Below, piece by piece: positions 44,601-45,957 of a DNA stretch of 45,957 nucleotides (position 1 is its first letter; every line of letters begins with the position of its first letter). Source of the DNA: Desmonostoc muscorum FACHB-395 (lineage in GTDB: Bacteria > Cyanobacteriota > Cyanobacteriia > Cyanobacteriales > Nostocaceae). The notes under the pieces are model-generated. The model did not search any database and had not been told where the DNA came from. It saw only the letters and a program-made list of their open reading frames with translations. Both the position numbers and the translations under genes were made by a program. The DNA is taken from contig NZ_JACJSF010000064.1 of NCBI RefSeq assembly GCF_014698035.1, forward strand, positions 1 to 45,957, in the 5' to 3' direction.

Positions 44601-45700
44601 TATCCCATGAACTGAGAACCCCGCTTAACCCCATTCTTGGATGGACAAAACTGATGCGGAGTCGCAAACTTGACCAAGCAACAAGCGATCGCGCCCTCGA
44701 AACCATTGAGCGCAACGCCAAGTTACAAACCCAATTAATTGAAGATTTGCTTGATGTCTCCCGCATCCTTCAGGGTAAACTTAACCTCAACTTCGGCCCC
44801 ATTAATTTGGTATCAGTCATTGAAGCTGCGATCGAAACAGTGCGTTTATCAGCACAGGCTAAATCCATTGAGATTCAGACAATTCTTGAATCTGGTGTCG
44901 GGCAAGTTTTAGGTGATGGCAATCGATTGCAACAAGTCATTTGGAATATTCTTTCCAATGCCATTAAGTTTACTCCTAGTGGAGGACAGGTAAAAATTAA
45001 ATTAGGGCAGGTTGGCTCACAGGTACAAATCTGCGTAACTGACACAGGGAAAGGGATTGCACCTGAGTTCTTACCTTATGTCTTTGATTATTTCCGTCAA
45101 GCAGATGGGGCCACAACTCGAAAATTTGGCGGTTTAGGTTTAGGATTAGCGATCGTCCGGCATCTTGTAGAACTTCACGGGGGAACTGTGCAAGTAGAAA
45201 GCCTGGGTGAAGAAAAAGGAGCAACTTTCACTGTCCGACTTCCATGTTTACAGGATGAAAGTAAAGGAATCAAAGATAAAATAAATACCTCCTCACTGCT
45301 GCCAGATCAGTCCTTACCTTTATCTGACTTAAAGATCCTTGTGGTCGATGATGATGCAGATATGCGAGAGTTTTTACCTTTCATGCTGGAACAATATGGT
45401 GCAACGGTGACAGCTGTAGCCTCAGCCATTGCAGCTTTAACTGCACTGAGTCAGTCTCAGCCAAATTTGATTATTAGCGATATTGGGATGCCAGAGATGG
45501 ATGGTTATATGCTGATGCGACAGATCAGGAGTCTAAAACCAGAGAAAGGTGGGACAATTCCCGCGATCGCTTTAACTGCCTATGCTGGAGAGATGGATTA
45601 TCAGCAAGCGATCGCTGCTGGATTTCAACAACATATTTCCAAACCTGTAGATCCAGAAGAATTGGTAAAGGCGATCGGATCATTAATTAAAAGTTTGTAG
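38615..45700 (+). CDS. Hybrid Ser/Thr kinase-AAA-GAF-PAS-histidine kinase-receiver
   Basis: A giant signalling protein of 2361 residues. In order: Ser/Thr kinase (about 5-270; HKDIKPQN at 126-133, ADFG near 147); AAA ATPase (GYAGIGKSS near 330, FLDDMQWAD near 458); TPR-like helical region; GAF1 (1304-1472); PAS (1482-1596); GAF2 (1626-1793); GAF3 (1812-1972); HisKA (SHELRTPLNP near 1998); intact HATPase (NILSNAIKFT, DTGKGIA, GGLGLGLAI); receiver with phospho-acceptor Asp2289 in ISDIGMPEMDGY and the Lys of SKPVD. The first ~1300 residues parallel the protein at 2650-8475, but the C-terminal histidine kinase is of a different subtype. ATG 38615 has GGAG about nine bases upstream. Inputs and downstream regulators are unknown. 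Confidence 0.93.
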   Translation: MMIALPGFKIVTLLKAGVKAVIYRGIKVKDQCPVIIKGLRPDQCTPNNIEQLKHEYAIAQRLNIAAAVKVYALEMHQGIPYLIMEDFEARSLDQLLDQFQDPVSFLKIAIEITSKLAQIHTYNIVHKDIKPQNILVNLDTSQVKIADFGIAAFIPYQQQIVSSSSRIEGSLPYLAPEQTGRMNRGIDHRSDLYSLGVTFYEMLTGQLPFQGKDPLEWVHCHIAQSPPSPKKLNHDIPQMLCDIIIKLLSKVAEQRYQSALGLQFDLEQCLKQLETTGEIQSFVLGEQDISERFQIPQKLYGREQELAKLLQAFERVVSEGKPEIVLVSGYAGIGKSSLVKEIHKPIVRERGVFISGKFDQYKRDIPYSTIVQAFQTLVRQILTEPEEQLANWKKRIQAALGNNGRLITDVIPEVELIVGEQPPIPELGPAESQNRFNLVFQNFISVFSQREHPLTVFLDDMQWADSATLNLIQTVITASSIHYLCFILAYRDNEVDVVHPFSLMMEKICQQGVRKTEIILTPLNLVYVNQLIADTLHSSAERVEPLTQLIIQKTDGNPFFVNEFLKTLHQENLLIFDPQYRIWQWDLAQIEAQGITDNIVSLMIGRMQKLPAATQEVLKLASCIGNRFELEVLAIVGEQSIQETANALVEAILRGLIIPIESDETVDQNYRFYHDRVQQAAYALIADESKSVVHLKIGRLLLKNFNQEQVNEQIFDLVNQLNLAVNLIIEQTEKDELARLNLIAAKKAKASTAYTPAKRLFSVAMNLLADNAWIEQYEQTFTLFRELAECEFLTGNLEQAEQLFELLLLKAESNVDKSNIYILQIRLYQVAGRYEKALTLGLEALKLFEVTLPDSNEEVQAAIAIERNQISTNIDNRQVSDLINALVIEDLNIKTVISLLTTLGPPTYLGRPHLFPLVVLKAVNYSLKFGNTEDSCFAYSMYAMLLVSIFHDIPTGYAFSKMTIQLNEKFHDLKLRGVVLHIHGSHINVWRNHIATDIPFLEQGFIGCVEAGDVTMANYNGYQGSWQIIQLGFPLAETYKSLEKYTAFARQSKHEAVYQTIRLQQMLLMNLRGLTHHTLTLSNDEFDESYALSIITDAGFVSGIIFYYIIKLIIFFTYRQYADALHCALKLSKFPVATLALPIETDYILYYSLTLTALYTTVSFLEQEQFLLTLESHQQQLQYWAYHCPENFLHKSQLVAAEIARIQGRDLEAMRLYEQSIASAREQGFMQYEALANELGAKFYFEREFELIAKTYLQEAKNSYLRWEASAKVKHLEEFYPQLLPQQQLTSNGTFITTGEHLDFLSVVKASQSISSEIVFSRLLKTLMQIVIEQAGAEIGYLLLEHEQNLVIEVEAKVNSQAEKLNVSRPVFDGEISQVIPQSMLNYVQRTQETVILQNATEQNMFSGDEYIIQKQPKSVLCLPIARQSKLLGILYLENNLIPSAFTQEKLSVLDILTVQIAISLENARLYQGLEKSQEQLNLALKSGKIGVWCWDIANDLFDWDEQIYQLFGLTPETFLPTSKAILARLHPDDSSLLAQSLSRAINEGVEHDLEYRIIWDDGSIRYLACRGKAFFNEAGKATHMSGVVLDITDSKHAEAERIQLIQEQTARLEAEADQQRAAFLAQVSATLASSLDYESTLASVANLVVPYFADWCSVDLLQDNQSINRVAVAHRDPEKVKLGWQLHQHYPRKFDEPGGVPKVLRTGIPEMVTEISDALLAKGIQDAEHLRIIREIGLKSCIMLPLTARERIFGAISFFTAESERRYSTADLSLAEDIAHRAAIAIDNARLYQEAQQAQKTAEQALERIARLQSITAALSESLTPAQVSEVIVEQSMAALKANSALVALLNENKTELEIVRAVGYNQDLVDAWRLFPIDSPSPLAEAVRTGQPAWAESKQNRIARYPHLAEAYAQYDIDAWISIPLMVEGSAVGGITLGFIQLQELSEEDQAFILAVAQQCAQAIARAHLYEAERTARNAAESANRIKDEFLAVLSHELRTPLNPILGWTKLMRSRKLDQATSDRALETIERNAKLQTQLIEDLLDVSRILQGKLNLNFGPINLVSVIEAAIETVRLSAQAKSIEIQTILESGVGQVLGDGNRLQQVIWNILSNAIKFTPSGGQVKIKLGQVGSQVQICVTDTGKGIAPEFLPYVFDYFRQADGATTRKFGGLGLGLAIVRHLVELHGGTVQVESLGEEKGATFTVRLPCLQDESKGIKDKINTSSLLPDQSLPLSDLKILVVDDDADMREFLPFMLEQYGATVTAVASAIAALTALSQSQPNLIISDIGMPEMDGYMLMRQIRSLKPEKGGTIPAIALTAYAGEMDYQQAIAAGFQQHISKPVDPEELVKAIGSLIKSL

Positions 45701-45740
45701 CCAGAGGATTTTGAGGGGTAAATACGCTTGTAGTGTTCGC

Positions 45741-45806
45741 AAAGCGTCTCGAAGAGAGGACTTTAGTCCTCAAATATTCAAGCACTAAAGTGCTTACTAC
45801 AAACTT
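45741..45806. repeat. Interspersed repeat (ggactttagtcc / cttactacaaac)
   Basis: gttcgcaaagcgtctcgaag followed by gaggact-tt-agtcctc (45757-45772) and agcactaaagtgct with ttactacaaact. The last part recurs at 29859-29878, and a related palindrome is at 29061-29090. It lies downstream of the hybrid kinase gene and could help end its transcript, though no T-run is present. Confidence 0.65.
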
Positions 45807-45851
45807 AGCAAAATTAATGCGATAGACCACTAGCCCTACTTTGTTTGCGTA

Positions 45852-45957
45852 ACCTGAGTTCGGGATAAGGAAAAGGACAGGTAGTAAGCTGAAAATAACA
45901 ACAAATCCAGCAGCCTGTCCTATGTTTAGTTTAGATGCTTTGTTCTGTCATGTAGAT
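45852..45957 (+). mobile_element. Left end of an insertion sequence (truncated by window)
   Basis: acctgagttcgggataagg at 45852-45870 has the look of an IS terminal repeat beginning ACC, followed by ~50 bp of untranslated leader and a transposase start. Only the left end is in view, so neither the opposite terminal repeat nor a target duplication can be checked. Confidence 0.5.
45922..45957 (+). CDS. Transposase N-terminus, partial (IS982-like?)
   Basis: Twelve codons reach the window edge: MFSLDALFCHVD. The L-FC-VD pattern resembles the start of IS982-family DDE transposases found in cyanobacteria; this is recognition from a short fragment and could be wrong. Upstream cagcctgtcct does not give a strong ribosome site. 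Confidence 0.5.
   Translation, partial: MFSLDALFCHVD

Overview
The window comes from a filamentous, heterocyst-type cyanobacterium, most likely Nostoc or a close relative. This is inferred from many copies of the HIP1 octamer gcgatcgc, tandem heptamer repeats (ggaattg, atgacaa) between and inside genes, several interspersed palindromic repeats, giant Ser/Thr kinase plus histidine kinase hybrids, and typical cyanobacterial versions of ssb, ccs1/ccdA and ugpC. I saw no phage, CRISPR array, tRNA or rRNA.

Layout. 1-2.5 kb: an unidentified reading frame at the left edge, a DUF2127 membrane protein and a PlsC-like acyltransferase. 2.65-13.4 kb: a signalling block with one 1941-residue hybrid kinase (minus strand) facing away from two tandem PAS histidine kinases (plus strand); the first of these two has a decayed ATP-binding domain. 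13.4-15.7 kb: a MITE, then ureE-ureF-ureG for nickel delivery to urease, with no structural urease genes in view. 15.9-27.6 kb: housekeeping and transport genes: a fused double-ATPase peptide ABC component, a RelE/YafQ-like toxin-antitoxin pair, SSB, an FAD monooxygenase, a UgpC-type ATPase, a Nudix hydrolase, pgk, a universal stress protein, and a GDYXXLXY/DUF2157 pair. 27.8-38.4 kb: an RNA m5C methyltransferase-like protein, a second Nudix hydrolase with a convincing PHO-box array upstream, a GH25 lysozyme, a DUF4232 lipoprotein, prolyl aminopeptidase, a second MITE, YciI, the SRP RNA gene, a phasin-like protein, a Cys/His-rich small protein, queF, a solitary pstS, and ccs1 with ccdA. 38.6-45.7 kb: a second giant hybrid kinase of 2361 residues, ending in a receiver domain. 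The right edge cuts into an insertion sequence just after the transposase start codon.

How it fits together. The strongest functional groups are the urease maturation genes, the cytochrome c maturation pair (CcdA passes reductant across the thylakoid membrane and Ccs1 is part of haem ligation), and the two-ended set of hybrid kinases. Phosphate links the Nudix gene (PHO box) with pstS a few kilobases away, although pstS itself shows no clear PHO box.

The most notable non-genic layer is the repeats. Two MITEs share terminal repeats and have perfect 10-bp target duplications. Repeat DNA has entered coding frames in at least two signalling genes and probably in ugpC. Heptamer arrays supply the start codons of ureG and queF. 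Six of seven convergent gene junctions carry a hairpin or long inverted repeat.
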